64,000 nt of DNA from Candidatus Campylobacter infans. GTDB taxonomy: Bacteria; Campylobacterota; Campylobacteria; Campylobacterales; Campylobacteraceae. Shown piece after piece: positions 45,383 through 54,945 of this stretch. The notes under the pieces are model-generated. The model was given only the letters and a program-made list of their open reading frames with translations, was not told the DNA's origin and made no database searches. The DNA lies in contig SPMW01000004.1 in the NCBI GenBank assembly GCA_009827235.1, forward strand, positions 16,097 through 80,096, given 5' to 3'. How positions within the stretch are numbered: the stretch's first letter is position 1; each line of letters starts with the position of its first letter. The translations under genes were made by a program, and so were the position numbers.

Positions 45383-46213
45383 CTATTTGCCCTTTCTTCT
45401 TGAAATTATTAGCTTATCGCTCGCTTTTTTACGGCGAGTTTTTGCGCCTTTGGTTGGTTTGCCCCAAGGAGTTACTGGGTGGCGTCCTGAGTTTTTCTTG
45501 CCTTCACCACCGCCGTGTGGGTGATCTACTGGGTTCATCGCTGAGCCACGAGTTTGTGGGCGAATTCCGCGGTAGCGATTGCGTCCAGCCTTGCCTATTG
45601 TTACATTTGCCCATTCTTCATTATCTACTACGCCAATTGTAGCCATACATTCAGCTAATACTTGACGCATTTCACCACTTGGTAAGCGCAAGATTACATA
45701 TTTTTCTTCTTTACCCATTAGCTGTGCATAACCGCCTGCTGAGCGTGCTATTTGAGCGCCTTTACCAGGTTTTAATTCTATATTATGCACGATGGTACCT
45801 ACTGGAATGCTTTTTAGTTTCATAGCATTACCTGGTTTAATATCAAGTCCTGCTTGGCTAGCACTTACCATATCGCCTACATTCAAGCCACTTGGGTGGA
45901 TAATGTAGCGTTTTTCGCCATCAAGATAAGACAATAAAGCTATACGACAATTTCTATTTGGATCGTATTCAATGGCTTCTACCTTTGCTGGAACATCGTA
46001 TTTTTTGCGTTTAAAATCAATTATACGATATAGTTTTTTAGCGCCAGCTTCTTTGTGGCGGCTTGTTATTCTGCCGTTATTGTTGCGTCCTGCAGTAGCT
46101 GGTAGTTTAACTAGCAAAGAACGCACGCTTGGTTTTGCTGTGATATTTTCGCTAGAAATACCTGTCATAAATCTCCTGCTTGGAGTGTATGGTTTGTATG
46201 ATTTTATCGCCAT
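45383..46213 (-). CDS. rplB: 50S ribosomal protein L2
   Basis: L2 is needed for subunit association and peptidyl transfer. The 276-residue protein has [36 protein letters not shown] ([18 protein letters not shown]), and the signature [20 protein letters not shown]. It is full length and ends SRRKGK. Confidence 0.98.
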   Translation of the reverse strand: MAIKSYKPYTPSRRFMTGISSENITAKPSVRSLLVKLPATAGRNNNGRITSRHKEAGAKKLYRIIDFKRKKYDVPAKVEAIEYDPNRNCRIALLSYLDGEKRYIIHPSGLNVGDMVSASQAGLDIKPGNAMKLKSIPVGTIVHNIELKPGKGAQIARSAGGYAQLMGKEEKYVILRLPSGEMRQVLAECMATIGVVDNEEWANVTIGKAGRNRYRGIRPQTRGSAMNPVDHPHGGGEGKKNSGRHPVTPWGKPTKGAKTRRKKASDKLIISRRKGK

Positions 46214-46214
46214 T

Positions 46215-46496
46215 TTATGCCTCCTGGTTAGCTAGACTTACGCCCTCAGGCAAGGTTACATAGAATTTCTTAAAATCATCTCGCACACCAGCCCTACCTC
46301 TAAAACGCTTAACTTTTCCGTCCATTCTTAAAGAATTGACTTTAAGTGGCGTTACACCAAAATATTGTTTTAATACCTCTTTTAACCCGTTTTTTGTAAC
46401 GCGCGGTGATGTTTGTATAACAACCACGCCATTTTCTTGTAAGCTTAGGGTTTTTTCTGTATAAAGTATAGATTTGATATCTGTTATATCTGCCAT
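46215..46496 (-). CDS. rplW: 50S ribosomal protein L23
   Basis: L23 is at the tunnel exit, where trigger factor and SRP dock. The 93-residue product starts [20 protein letters not shown] and has [20 protein letters not shown]. It lies 1 base from rplD and rplB. Confidence 0.95.
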   Translation of the reverse strand: MADITDIKSILYTEKTLSLQENGVVVIQTSPRVTKNGLKEVLKQYFGVTPLKVNSLRMDGKVKRFRGRAGVRDDFKKFYVTLPEGVSLANQEA

Positions 46497-46497
46497 C

Positions 46498-47112
46498 TTA
46501 GCCCTCTTTTATAATTGATTCTAGCGCTGATTTTTCGGCTATTACTGCGCCATACACAGCTACTAAATAGGCATTTACCTCGCTTGCATCTACCACATAG
46601 CAATTTTGTAAATTTCTAAATGCTAGTAAGGTGCTAGCTTCTAGGCTATTTAAGATAATTAGCGCATCACGCACGCCTGCTGTTTTAATCATAGCGGCCG
46701 CATCTTTTGTTTTGCCACTTTCTATTTTAATGCTTTCAAGCGCAAAAAGCTTGCCGTTTGTGGCTTTTTCATTTAAAGCAAATTCCAAAGCAAGGCGTTT
46801 TTGTTTTTTATTGATTTTTTGGTTGTAGTTTCTATCGCTTTTAGGACCAAAAGCTACTGCTCCGCCTACCCATACAGGTGTGCGAGTTGAGCCTGCTCTT
46901 GCTCCGCCACGACCTTTTTGACGCCATGGTTTTTTGCCACCACCGCTGATTGTTGAGCGAGATTTAGTGTGTGCTGTGTTTGAGCGAATGCTAGCAAGAT
47001 AGCTTTTTACATATAGATATAAATTGTGTGAGTTTATTTTCTCGTAGCTATCAGGCAAGGCTAACTCACCGCTAGGTTGAAATTTCTCGTTTAATACTGA
47101 AATTTTACTCAT
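46498..47112 (-). CDS. rplD: 50S ribosomal protein L4
   Basis: The 204-residue protein has [20 protein letters not shown] with [20 protein letters not shown], the extended loop of L4, and [20 protein letters not shown]. In many bacteria L4 represses the S10 operon; whether it does so here is not visible. It overlaps rplC by 4 bases. Confidence 0.97.
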   Translation of the reverse strand: MSKISVLNEKFQPSGELALPDSYEKINSHNLYLYVKSYLASIRSNTAHTKSRSTISGGGKKPWRQKGRGGARAGSTRTPVWVGGAVAFGPKSDRNYNQKINKKQKRLALEFALNEKATNGKLFALESIKIESGKTKDAAAMIKTAGVRDALIILNSLEASTLLAFRNLQNCYVVDASEVNAYLVAVYGAVIAEKSALESIIKEG

Positions 47113-47690
47113 TTTACCACCTTTATACGACCCATAGCGCCATTAAATCCTGGCACAGAGCCTTTTAGCACTAAAACGCCATTAGCTTCATCAAAGCTTA
47201 CTATTTCGTTTTTAACGCTAGTTTTTTCATTGCCATAATGTCCTGCCATTTTCATACCAGGTTGAACGCGTCCTGGCCATTCGCAGTTACCAATAGAGCC
47301 TGGGCGTCTATGAAAGCGTGAGCCGTGGCTTTTTGGACCACCAGCAAAACCATGGCGTTTAATTACGCCAGAAAAACCGCGTCCTTTTGTATTAAAATTT
47401 ACTTTTAAAATTTTAGCCTCTTTTAGCGGGCTTACATCTACATCGCTGCCAGCTTCGCTATTAGCCACGCTTAGAGTCGCAAAGCTATTAAATTCTTTGC
47501 TTAGGCCATATTTGGCTTGTTGGCCACTGATTGCTTTATTTGATGCTTTTGTGTGAGCATAAGCTACGATGGCACGCCCATTTTCACCAAGAGCGCAAAC
47601 CTTTGCTGGTATTACTTTTATCAAAGTAACTGGCACGCTAGGCAAACCGATCGTTCGGCTCATACCGATTTTTTCAACTATATATTCCAT
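47109..47690 (-). CDS. rplC: 50S ribosomal protein L3
   Basis: L3 nucleates 23S assembly near the peptidyl transferase centre. The 193-residue protein has [20 protein letters not shown], and [19 protein letters not shown] with [17 protein letters not shown] and [15 protein letters not shown]. It lies 11 bases after rpsJ. Confidence 0.98.
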   Translation of the reverse strand: MEYIVEKIGMSRTIGLPSVPVTLIKVIPAKVCALGENGRAIVAYAHTKASNKAISGQQAKYGLSKEFNSFATLSVANSEAGSDVDVSPLKEAKILKVNFNTKGRGFSGVIKRHGFAGGPKSHGSRFHRRPGSIGNCEWPGRVQPGMKMAGHYGNEKTSVKNEIVSFDEANGVLVLKGSVPGFNGAMGRIKVVK

Positions 47691-47701
47691 ATTTTACCAC
47701 C

Positions 47702-48016
47702 TTATTTATTGCCAAGTGCGCGCACTTCTACATTCACCTCAGGCGCAAGGTCAAGCTTGGTTAGGCTATCTACGGTATCTGGCGTAGCTGCTAGTATATC
47801 AAGCATACGGCCGTGAATTCTCATCTCAAACTGCTCGCGGCTGTCTTTATTGATGTGTGGAGATTTTAGCACTGTGTAGCGTTTAAGCTTAGTAGGCATT
47901 GGTATAGGTCCGCGGATATCAGCACCAGTCCTGCGAACTGCATCGACTATGGCACTTACTGTGCGGTCCAAAACGCGGTGGTCATAGGCTTTAAGTTTTA
48001 GCCTTATTCTTTCCAT
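47702..48016 (-). CDS. rpsJ: 30S ribosomal protein S10
   Basis: S10 (NusE) has roles in the ribosome and transcription antitermination. From the ATG at 48016 the protein starts [20 protein letters not shown] and has [20 protein letters not shown] and RIHGRMLDI. Length is 104 residues. A longer frame to 48043 lacks conservation. GGAC is upstream as part of the ribosome binding site. It is the first gene of the cluster. Confidence 0.97.
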   Translation of the reverse strand: MERIRLKLKAYDHRVLDRTVSAIVDAVRRTGADIRGPIPMPTKLKRYTVLKSPHINKDSREQFEMRIHGRMLDILAATPDTVDSLTKLDLAPEVNVEVRALGNK

Positions 48017-48128
48017 GAATTGTCCTTTAAAATAACTTGTCATTGGCGGGTTTGGATTTGCAAATGACGCTTTATTTGTCTTTATTGCCAGAGGCGCACT
48101 TGCGCTTGGTCTGCAAATAAAGGGCGTG

Positions 48129-48134
48129 ATTATA
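48129..48134 (-). promoter_or_regulatory. -10 element for the ribosomal protein cluster
   Basis: On the minus strand TTTGATATAATCACGCCC contains a perfect TATAAT (48134-48129), about 113 bases before the rpsJ ATG. The leader includes a GCGC-AAGT-GCGC hairpin in its reverse complement near 48090-48105. The rest of 48044-48458 holds the ppi terminator and no recognised gene. Confidence 0.6.
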
Positions 48135-48387
48135 TCAAAAAAATTTTAAATTACAAGAGATTTTGCGCTTTTTACTAAAATTTCTAAGAATTTTATCCTT
48201 ATAAAAAGGACAAAATTTTAAAATTTTAAGTGGTAAATTTTAAATGAAATAAAATTTTGAATTATTTTATTTAAAATTTAATTATGAGATTTGCCAAAAT
48301 ATTTTATTAAAATTTGCGCTTGCAAGCAGCTAAGAGCTAATGAAATGCTTTATAATAAGATTTATTTTAAGTGGATTATTAAAATAA

Positions 48388-48413
48388 GAAGTATCAAAAA
48401 GCTTTGATACTTC
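48388..48413. terminator. Terminator downstream of the cyclophilin gene
   Basis: GAAGTATCAAA (48388-48398) and TTTGATACTTC (48403-48413) form a perfect 11-base stem with an AAGC loop. On the minus strand, coming from the cyclophilin gene, it is followed by a T-rich run (TTATTTTAAT). Confidence 0.7.
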
Positions 48414-48458
48414 TTTTGAAATTTGCTTTTGGCGCTAAATTTTATAATTTATTAAAAT

Positions 48459-48947
48459 TTAAAGGCTTTGTTTAATCTCTATGTTTTTGATTTTGTCGCC
48501 TTGTTTTAGCTTATCAAGCACTTTAAAGCTTTGTTCGCCTTCTAAATCGCCAAAGATTGTATGAACGCCATCAAGGTGAGGTTGTGCCTCAAAACAAATG
48601 AAAAATTGCGAACCGCCAGTATCGCGCCCAGCGTGCGCCATAGATAAAGTCCCGCGCTTATGGCAAAGGCCTTGATTATCGCATTCACAAGCTATTCGCC
48701 AGCCTGGACCCCCGCGCCCATCGCCATTAGGACAGCCACCTTGTGCTACAAAGCCGGCAATTACGCGGTGAAAGCTTAATCCATCATAAAAGCCAGATTT
48801 TGCTAAATGCACGAAATTACTAACAGCTTGGGGGGCTTTGCTTGCGTGTAAGGCTACATTCATTATGCCTTTATCTGTGGTGATTATGGCAAATTTACAT
48901 TTTTCAAGTTCGGCTTGGTTGATTTGGTAAATTTTAAGTTTTTCCAT
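48459..48947 (-). CDS. ppi: Peptidyl-prolyl cis-trans isomerase, cyclophilin type
   Basis: Cyclophilin accelerates proline isomerisation. The 162-residue protein has SFHRVIAGFVAQGGCPNGDG with the catalytic Arg, FICFEAQPHLDGVHTIFGDL and GTLSMAHAGRDTGGSQ. It has no signal peptide, so it is cytoplasmic. It follows yebC by 8 bases; the pair is also adjacent in C. jejuni. Confidence 0.95.
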   Translation of the reverse strand: MEKLKIYQINQAELEKCKFAIITTDKGIMNVALHASKAPQAVSNFVHLAKSGFYDGLSFHRVIAGFVAQGGCPNGDGRGGPGWRIACECDNQGLCHKRGTLSMAHAGRDTGGSQFFICFEAQPHLDGVHTIFGDLEGEQSFKVLDKLKQGDKIKNIEIKQSL

Positions 48948-48955
48948 TTTTGTCC

Positions 48956-49663
48956 TTATTCTATATTTGTATAAACGGCTTGGACATCATCGTCATCTTC
49001 AAGCTTATCAAGCAGTTTTTCAAGCTCGCTCATTTGCGCATCATCAAGCGTGATAGTCGTATTTGGCAGGTATTCGAGCGTGCCTTTTTTAATTTGGATA
49101 TTTAAAGCTTCAAGCGCATTTGAAAGCGTCCCAAAGCTTGTATAATCGCCAATTATTTTTAATTGATTATCTTGTGCTTGTAAATCCTCAAGCCCTGCAT
49201 CAATCAAGCCTAATTCTAGCTCATCAATATCGCCAGCATAATTATCCACGCAAAAAACAGCCTTGCGCGCGAACATAAAATTAAGCGAGCCACTTGGCAG
49301 CATTTCTCCGCCGTTTTTATTAAAAATGGCTTTTATGTTTGCTACTGTGCGCGTAGGGTTATCGGTTGCGGTTTCAACGATGATTTGGACGCCGTTTGCT
49401 GCCTTGCCATCATAAAAAATCGTTTTAATATCTGCGCTATCTTTGCCGTTTGCTCTTTTAATGGCTGCGTCAATGTTGTCTTTTGGCATATTTTGCGCTT
49501 TTGCCGTCATTATTGCGGTGCGAAGTTTTGGGTTCATATCAGGATCGCAGCCACCTTCTTTTGCTGCTATGGTGATTGCCTTGCCAAGCTTTGGAAATAG
49601 CTTACTCATTTTATCCCATCTTGCTTCTTTGCTTGCCCTTCGGTATTCAAAAGCTCGTCCCAT
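48956..49663 (-). CDS. yebC: YebC/PmpR-family protein
   Basis: The 235-residue protein starts [20 protein letters not shown] and has [19 protein letters not shown] and [20 protein letters not shown], which are family marks of YebC/TACO1. This family binds DNA or ribosomes; recent studies support a role in easing ribosome stalling at polyproline-type sequences. Its role here is not shown. Confidence 0.93.
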   Translation of the reverse strand: MGRAFEYRRASKEARWDKMSKLFPKLGKAITIAAKEGGCDPDMNPKLRTAIMTAKAQNMPKDNIDAAIKRANGKDSADIKTIFYDGKAANGVQIIVETATDNPTRTVANIKAIFNKNGGEMLPSGSLNFMFARKAVFCVDNYAGDIDELELGLIDAGLEDLQAQDNQLKIIGDYTSFGTLSNALEALNIQIKKGTLEYLPNTTITLDDAQMSELEKLLDKLEDDDDVQAVYTNIE

Positions 49664-49759
49664 TTGTATCCTTTGTGAAAAATAAAGCGCCGATTATAGC
49701 AAATTTTAATGATTTTAAGCCAAAAAATTATGCTAGAAATTTTAATAAAACGCGCTAAA

Positions 49760-50989
49760 TTAAGCAAAAATATTAAAAAGCACCGTTGCTATTGTAAGCA
49801 CTCCAAAAAGCGCAATAAAAATATCTGCTAAGATATTGCGGTATTTTCTAAGTCTTTTAACCTTATAAAAACCAAGCACAGGCAATAAAAATAAAATCAT
49901 CGCTATTACAGGGCCAGTAAGAGTGTCTATAATGCCTAAAATGCTAGGATTAAAATAAGAGCTAACAAGCATAAGCAAATAAAAGCCAAGCCCAGAGAAA
50001 AAGGCGATTTTACGCTTGTTTGGCGGTCTTTCGTGTGTGATTTTACAGAGCTTGAAAATTATTCCATTTAGTCCTTCTTTTGCTCCAAAATAATGCCCAA
50101 AAAAGCTAGTAGAAATAGCCAAAACCGCAATTAATGGCGCAAGAATGCCCATTAGCGGATTATTTAATTTGTTGGCAAAATAGCTAACGATTGGGATATT
50201 TTGCTCTTTTGCTAGGGCTAAATCAGCAGGGCTTAGGCTCATCACGCAAGAAAACACAAAAAACATCGTAAAAAAGAGCAACAAACCAGCATTACAAAAT
50301 AAAATTCGCCTTGATTTTTCATCTTGATGTGCTTTGCCATAATGTCGTTCCATACTTTGCGAAAAGGTCGAAATAGCTGGCGTATGCTCAAAAGCAAAGG
50401 CTAAAATCGGCAAGGCAAAAATAATAGTGTGGCTAAAATCTTTAAAATTTGGCAAATAAGAAAAATTAGAATAATCCCAAAATTGAGTTAAATATAAAGA
50501 AAATAAAAGCAAAATAACACACAGCGGATACACCAGCCACTCACACACTCTAATAACTAAATCCTCGTGAAAAACCATAACAAGCATAAGAGCTGAAATA
50601 AGCACCAAAACAACCACTAAACGATTAATATTTTCTAAGCCCATTTGATTGTTAAGAAAGCTTATTGTGGTATTTGTGATGCCTACACCATACATAATAC
50701 AAGCTGGAAAAAAGGCAAAAAAATACAAAATTGTGATTATAAAGCCGATTTTAAAGCCAAAGTAATGCTCGCTAACATCGCTAATATCGCCTTTTTGTCC
50801 AGCACAAAATCTAGCAAGTCCTAAATGGCTAAGATAAGTCATAGGAAAGGCTAAAAGCGCCATCACAAAAACAGGATAAATCCCAGCAACGCCCGCTTTT
50901 ATCGGCAAAAATAAAATTCCAGCTCCCACAGCAGTGCCAAAAAGCGACATCATCCATCTAAGATCATAAAAATTGATTTTTTTATCCAT
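49760..50989 (-). CDS. sdaC: Serine-type amino acid permease (HAAAP family)
   Basis: A 409-residue membrane protein with about 11 transmembrane helices. The first helices (FGTAVGAGILFLPIKAGVAG) and the motif FAFEHTPAISTFSQSMERHY are typical of the HAAAP family (SdaC/TdcC). Campylobacter uses SdaC to import serine as a main carbon source. The partner gene sdaA (serine dehydratase) is not next to it, so serine versus threonine specificity is inferred. Confidence 0.8.
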   Translation of the reverse strand: MDKKINFYDLRWMMSLFGTAVGAGILFLPIKAGVAGIYPVFVMALLAFPMTYLSHLGLARFCAGQKGDISDVSEHYFGFKIGFIITILYFFAFFPACIMYGVGITNTTISFLNNQMGLENINRLVVVLVLISALMLVMVFHEDLVIRVCEWLVYPLCVILLLFSLYLTQFWDYSNFSYLPNFKDFSHTIIFALPILAFAFEHTPAISTFSQSMERHYGKAHQDEKSRRILFCNAGLLLFFTMFFVFSCVMSLSPADLALAKEQNIPIVSYFANKLNNPLMGILAPLIAVLAISTSFFGHYFGAKEGLNGIIFKLCKITHERPPNKRKIAFFSGLGFYLLMLVSSYFNPSILGIIDTLTGPVIAMILFLLPVLGFYKVKRLRKYRNILADIFIALFGVLTIATVLFNIFA

Positions 50990-51114
50990 AAAGCGCGCCT
51001 GTTTTAAATTAAAATTTTAATTGTAGCTAAAAAAGGCTAGTTGTGTGAAATTTTATTTTTAATAAAATTTTAAAGTTTAAAATTTTATTAATTTAAGATT
51101 TAAAATCTGCGCAT

Positions 51115-51120
51115 TATAAT
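51115..51120 (+). promoter_or_regulatory. -10 element of the copZ-copA promoter
   Basis: TATAAT at 51115-51120 in GCGCATTATAAT, 23 bases before the copZ ATG, with AAAGGA as ribosome binding site. No inverted-repeat operator for CueR was recognised between the boxes. Confidence 0.6.
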
Positions 51121-51143
51121 TTTAAAATTACAAAGGATTGAAA

Positions 51144-51350
51144 ATGATTTTTGAGGTAGCAAATATCGAGTGCCAAAACTGCGCTAATACCATTAAAAAC
51201 GCGCTTTGTGATAATTTTGGCGATATTAGTATAGATTTTAGCTTTAATCCGCGCCGTTTAAGCGTAGAGCTAAAAGATGATGAAATTAAGGCTTTTAAAG
51301 ATGCTTTGAGCGATTTGGGTTTTGAGGTGCTTGGGCAAATCAAGCCTTAA
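51144..51350 (+). CDS. copZ: Copper chaperone CopZ-like
   Basis: A 68-residue heavy-metal-associated (HMA) domain protein with one copper-binding CxxC (NIECQNCANTI), and the HMA fold around it (beta-alpha-beta-beta-alpha-beta). The start at the ATG at 51144 matches the RBS; a TTG six bases upstream is in frame but unlikely. It is followed 14 bases later by copA, as in C. jejuni, and delivers copper to it. Confidence 0.88.
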   Translation: MIFEVANIECQNCANTIKNALCDNFGDISIDFSFNPRRLSVELKDDEIKAFKDALSDLGFEVLGQIKP

Positions 51351-51364
51351 TTTAAAATTTTAAA

Positions 51365-53485
51365 ATGAAAAAACTCCGCTTAAATATCACTGGTATGTCT
51401 TGTGTAAATTGCGCAAACGCCATAACTCGCGCCACTTCAAAGCTTGATGGCATTAAAAGCGCAAAGGTTAGCCTTGCTGATAATAGCGCGCTTTTTGAGA
51501 TAGAAAAAGGGCGCGATATTGATGAATTACAAAAAATAATTAAAGCAAAAATTAAAAAATTAGGCTATGGCGTTTGTAATGATTACTTAGAACTTGCAAA
51601 AGCAGAGCAAAACGCGATAAAATCACTACTTTATAAACTTATAGCAAGCGTGATTTTAGCTTGTGTGGTGATGTATTGTAGTCATATTTTGGGTTTTTAT
51701 GCTGGTTTGGTTGCTTTTTTGGCTTGTTCGCTAAGCGTGTTTTGGTGTGGTTTTGGCTTTTTAAAGCACGCGTTTTTAGGCATTAGGGCTAAAAACTATG
51801 ATATGAATGTGCTTGTTAGCCTTAGTGTGCTTTGTGCTTATTTTTATTCTGCTTTTGTGTTTTTTGTGCCTGAAATTTTTGCTGAAAATATGCGTTATTT
51901 GTATTTTGATAGCCCTACGATGATTATAGCCTTTGTGCTTTTTGGTAAATTTTTAGAAGCTAATTCAAAACAAAAAGCCAAAGATTTTTTAAAAACCTTA
52001 ATGGATTTAAGCCCTAGAACTGCCATTTTAATAGGTGCTGACGGCAAAGAAAAAATAATTGATGTAAAAGAGCTAAAAATAGGCGATGTCGTAAGCGTAA
52101 AAAGCGGCTTTAATATCCCAAGTGATGGGCAAATAATAAGCGGTGGGGCGCAAATTGATGAAAGTTCTATCACAGGTGAGAGTTTGCCAAAATATAAAAG
52201 CATAAATGATAGCGTTTTTGCTGGCACCACAAATATAAATGGCTTTATAAATGTAAAAATTTCTAAAAGCATAGATAATACTTTATTGGCTGAAATTTTA
52301 GAGCTTTTACAAGATAGTGGCAGTTTTAAGCTTAATATATCGCGCTTAGCCGATAAAATAGCAAATGTTTTTACGCCTTTGGTGATCGCGCTTTCTTTTA
52401 TAACTTTTGCCATTTGGTCTTTTTTTGATTTACCACTTGGAATAATGAATGCGCTTTGCGTTTTGATTATTTCGTGTCCTTGCGCGCTTGGGCTGGCTGC
52501 GCCGATAGCTAGCGTTTGTGCTATTAGCCAAGCAGCAAAGCAGGGCGTTTTGATTAAAAATCCTAGTATTTTTGAGCGTTTTAATGGCGCAAAATACATA
52601 GTTTTTGATAAAACCGGCACGCTTACTAACGCAAAATTAAGCATTGTAAAAAGCACTTTAAATGATAATGATTTGCGCCTTGTGGCTGGCGTTTGTGCTT
52701 TAAGCGGGCACTTAATTTCAAAAGCGATTTGCGAAAATGTTAAAATTTACGAAAAAGCAAGTGGCAAATTAAACGAGCTTGCTGGCTTAGGATTAGAGTA
52801 TGAAAACGGCCAAATTTTAATAGGCAATGCTAAACTTTTAGCAAAGCATGGAGTAATTTTCCAAGAACCTTGCGTTAAAAATCTTAGCGTTTTGGTAGCA
52901 ATTGGTGGCAAATACCGCGGATTCATAGCCTTAAATGATAGCATTAAAGCAGACGCAAAATCCACAATACAAAGCCTAAAAGCCCTAAACTTAGAGCCTA
53001 TTATGCTAACAGGCGATAAGCAAACAAACGCTAAAAGCGTAGCTGATGAATTAGGCATAAATAGCTTTTTTGCCGAGGTTTTGCCCACTCAAAAACTAGA
53101 AAAAATCAAAGAGCTACAAGAAAAAGGCGGGGTTATTTTTGTGGGCGATGGGATAAATGACGCTCTTGCTTTGGCTCAAGCAGATGTGTCTATTGCTATT
53201 AGTAGTGGCGCTGATATAGCAAAAGATGCTGGCGATATTTTGCTGATTAAAAATGATTTAAAAGCTAGCATTTACGCGCTTAAATTATGCGCTTTTGCGC
53301 GCAAAATCATCAAGCAAAATCTAGCCTGGGCCTTTGTTTATAATTTAATTTGCATACCAGTGGCCGCTGGCGCGCTTTATCCGTTATTTAATCTTAGCTT
53401 AAACCCAGCATACGGCGCGATGGCGATGAGTTTAAGCTCGGTTTGCGTGGTGTTAAATTCCTTACGCCTAAAAGCCTTTAAATAA
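51365..53485 (+). CDS. copA: Copper-transporting P1B-type ATPase CopA
   Basis: CopA exports Cu(I). The 706-residue protein has an N-terminal HMA domain (GMSCVNCANAI), about 8 transmembrane helices, the CPC metal site in ISCPCALGLAAP, the TGES actuator motif (SSITGESLPK), the phosphorylated Asp in DKTGTLT, and GDGINDALALA. It is the only copper pump visible here. Full length, no oddity. Confidence 0.96.
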   Translation: MKKLRLNITGMSCVNCANAITRATSKLDGIKSAKVSLADNSALFEIEKGRDIDELQKIIKAKIKKLGYGVCNDYLELAKAEQNAIKSLLYKLIASVILACVVMYCSHILGFYAGLVAFLACSLSVFWCGFGFLKHAFLGIRAKNYDMNVLVSLSVLCAYFYSAFVFFVPEIFAENMRYLYFDSPTMIIAFVLFGKFLEANSKQKAKDFLKTLMDLSPRTAILIGADGKEKIIDVKELKIGDVVSVKSGFNIPSDGQIISGGAQIDESSITGESLPKYKSINDSVFAGTTNINGFINVKISKSIDNTLLAEILELLQDSGSFKLNISRLADKIANVFTPLVIALSFITFAIWSFFDLPLGIMNALCVLIISCPCALGLAAPIASVCAISQAAKQGVLIKNPSIFERFNGAKYIVFDKTGTLTNAKLSIVKSTLNDNDLRLVAGVCALSGHLISKAICENVKIYEKASGKLNELAGLGLEYENGQILIGNAKLLAKHGVIFQEPCVKNLSVLVAIGGKYRGFIALNDSIKADAKSTIQSLKALNLEPIMLTGDKQTNAKSVADELGINSFFAEVLPTQKLEKIKELQEKGGVIFVGDGINDALALAQADVSIAISSGADIAKDAGDILLIKNDLKASIYALKLCAFARKIIKQNLAWAFVYNLICIPVAAGALYPLFNLSLNPAYGAMAMSLSSVCVVLNSLRLKAFK

Positions 53486-53615
53486 ATTTTAAAATTTTAA
53501 ACGGGCAAATTTTAAAATTTAAAGCGACAAATTTTAAAATTTAGCCCCTAAGCCTGCAAAATTTATAAGCAAATTAATTTATGCCTAATTTTGCTAAATA
53601 ACGCATTTGCGGCGA

Positions 53616-54881
53616 TCAAAGCTCGCGCGGATCTGCGATTTTACCAGCTATTGCACTAGCTGCTACGACAGCTGAGTTTGCTAGATATACCTTGCTAGTT
53701 CTATCGCCCATACGCCCGATAAAATTGCGGTTTGTGGTGCTAATACAGCTTTCATTAGCACCTAAAATCCCCATATATCCGCCAAGGCACGCGCCACAGG
53801 TTGGGTTGCTAACTAGCGCGCCAGCTTCTACAAAGATATCCATTAAGCCCTCTTTTTGCGCTGCTAGGGCGATTTGTTGCGTGGCTGGGGTGATGATTAG
53901 GCGTGTTTTTTTGGCTACGCGTTTGCCTTTTAAAATTTTAGCAGCTATTCTTAGATCGCTCAATCTTCCATTTGTGCAAGAGCCGATAAAGGCTTGATCT
54001 ACTGCTATATCGTCTTTTAGAGCTTGGCTTATGTTTTTGGTGTTGCTTGGTAAAAATGGATAGGCAATGACAGGCTCTAATTTTGCTGTGTCGATTTCTA
54101 TCACGCGCTCATAGCTTGCGCCCTCATCGCTATAATATAATTTTGGCTCGGCTCTTAAATCGCGCCCTTTTAAAAATTCTTTTGTTATTTCATCTACTGC
54201 GATTATTCCGTTTTTTGCGCCAGCTTCTATTGCCATATTACACAGGCTAAATCTACTATCCATATCCAAATACTCAAGGCTATCACCACAAAATTCCAAA
54301 GCCTGATAAAGCGCGCCATCAACGCCGATTTGGCCTATAAGCTCTAAAATTAAATCCTTGCCATAAATATGCTCAGCCGGGCGATTTTTAAATATTACCT
54401 TTATGCTTTTTGGCACTTTAAACCAGTTTTTGCCAGTAATCATGGCATAAGCAAGATCAGTACTACCCATACCTGTGCTAAATGCGCCAAGCGCGCCATG
54501 CGTGCAAGTATGGCTATCAGCGCCGATTATTACATCGCCTGGTATTACTAAACCTTTTTGAGGTATTAGCGCATGCTCTATGCCCATGTCTTTTTCATCA
54601 AAAAAATTTGCTAAATCATGCTCATAGGCAAACTCTCTGCTGATTTTGGCTTGATTTGCGCTCATTATGTCTTTTGCTGGGATATAATGATCCATTACAA
54701 TAGCAAAGCCTTGCGGGTTTGCTAGTTTTTTGGCTCCACTTTGCCTAAAAGCCTTTATAGAAATAGGCGTGGTTATATCATTGCCTATTACCATATCAAT
54801 AGGGCTATCTACGATGTCGCCGGCTTTTGCTTTATATCCACAGTGAGCTGAAAAGATTTTTTCGGTGATGGTTTGGGGCAT
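53616..54881 (-). CDS. leuC: 3-isopropylmalate dehydratase large subunit
   Basis: LeuC isomerises 2- to 3-isopropylmalate with LeuD in leucine synthesis. The 421-residue aconitase-family protein has GADSHTCTHGALGAFSTGMG with the first cluster Cys, FIGSCTNGRLSDL and NPTCGACLGGYMG with the other two. Length is that of the shorter 420-residue LeuC type. leuD is not adjacent. It diverges from the NFACT gene, and the spacer holds the latter's promoter. Confidence 0.93.
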   Translation of the reverse strand: MPQTITEKIFSAHCGYKAKAGDIVDSPIDMVIGNDITTPISIKAFRQSGAKKLANPQGFAIVMDHYIPAKDIMSANQAKISREFAYEHDLANFFDEKDMGIEHALIPQKGLVIPGDVIIGADSHTCTHGALGAFSTGMGSTDLAYAMITGKNWFKVPKSIKVIFKNRPAEHIYGKDLILELIGQIGVDGALYQALEFCGDSLEYLDMDSRFSLCNMAIEAGAKNGIIAVDEITKEFLKGRDLRAEPKLYYSDEGASYERVIEIDTAKLEPVIAYPFLPSNTKNISQALKDDIAVDQAFIGSCTNGRLSDLRIAAKILKGKRVAKKTRLIITPATQQIALAAQKEGLMDIFVEAGALVSNPTCGACLGGYMGILGANESCISTTNRNFIGRMGDRTSKVYLANSAVVAASAIAGKIADPREL

Positions 54882-54932
54882 TTAAAATCCTTTAAAATTT
54901 TTAAAAATTCGCGCATTATAGCAGATTTTTGC

Positions 54933-54938
54933 TACAAT
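54933..54938 (+). promoter_or_regulatory. -10 element of the NFACT gene, very close to the start codon
   Basis: TTTTTGCTACAAT ends 7 bases before the ATG at 54946. The expected transcription start (about 7 bases after the box) would fall at or next to the ATG, so the mRNA may be leaderless; no Shine-Dalgarno is visible in between. Confidence 0.55.
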
Positions 54939-54945
54939 CTCTGCT

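Noticed and set aside
48830-48835. Run of six Gs inside the cyclophilin gene as a contingency tract
   Set aside because: Too short for frequent slippage, and the frame is intact and conserved.
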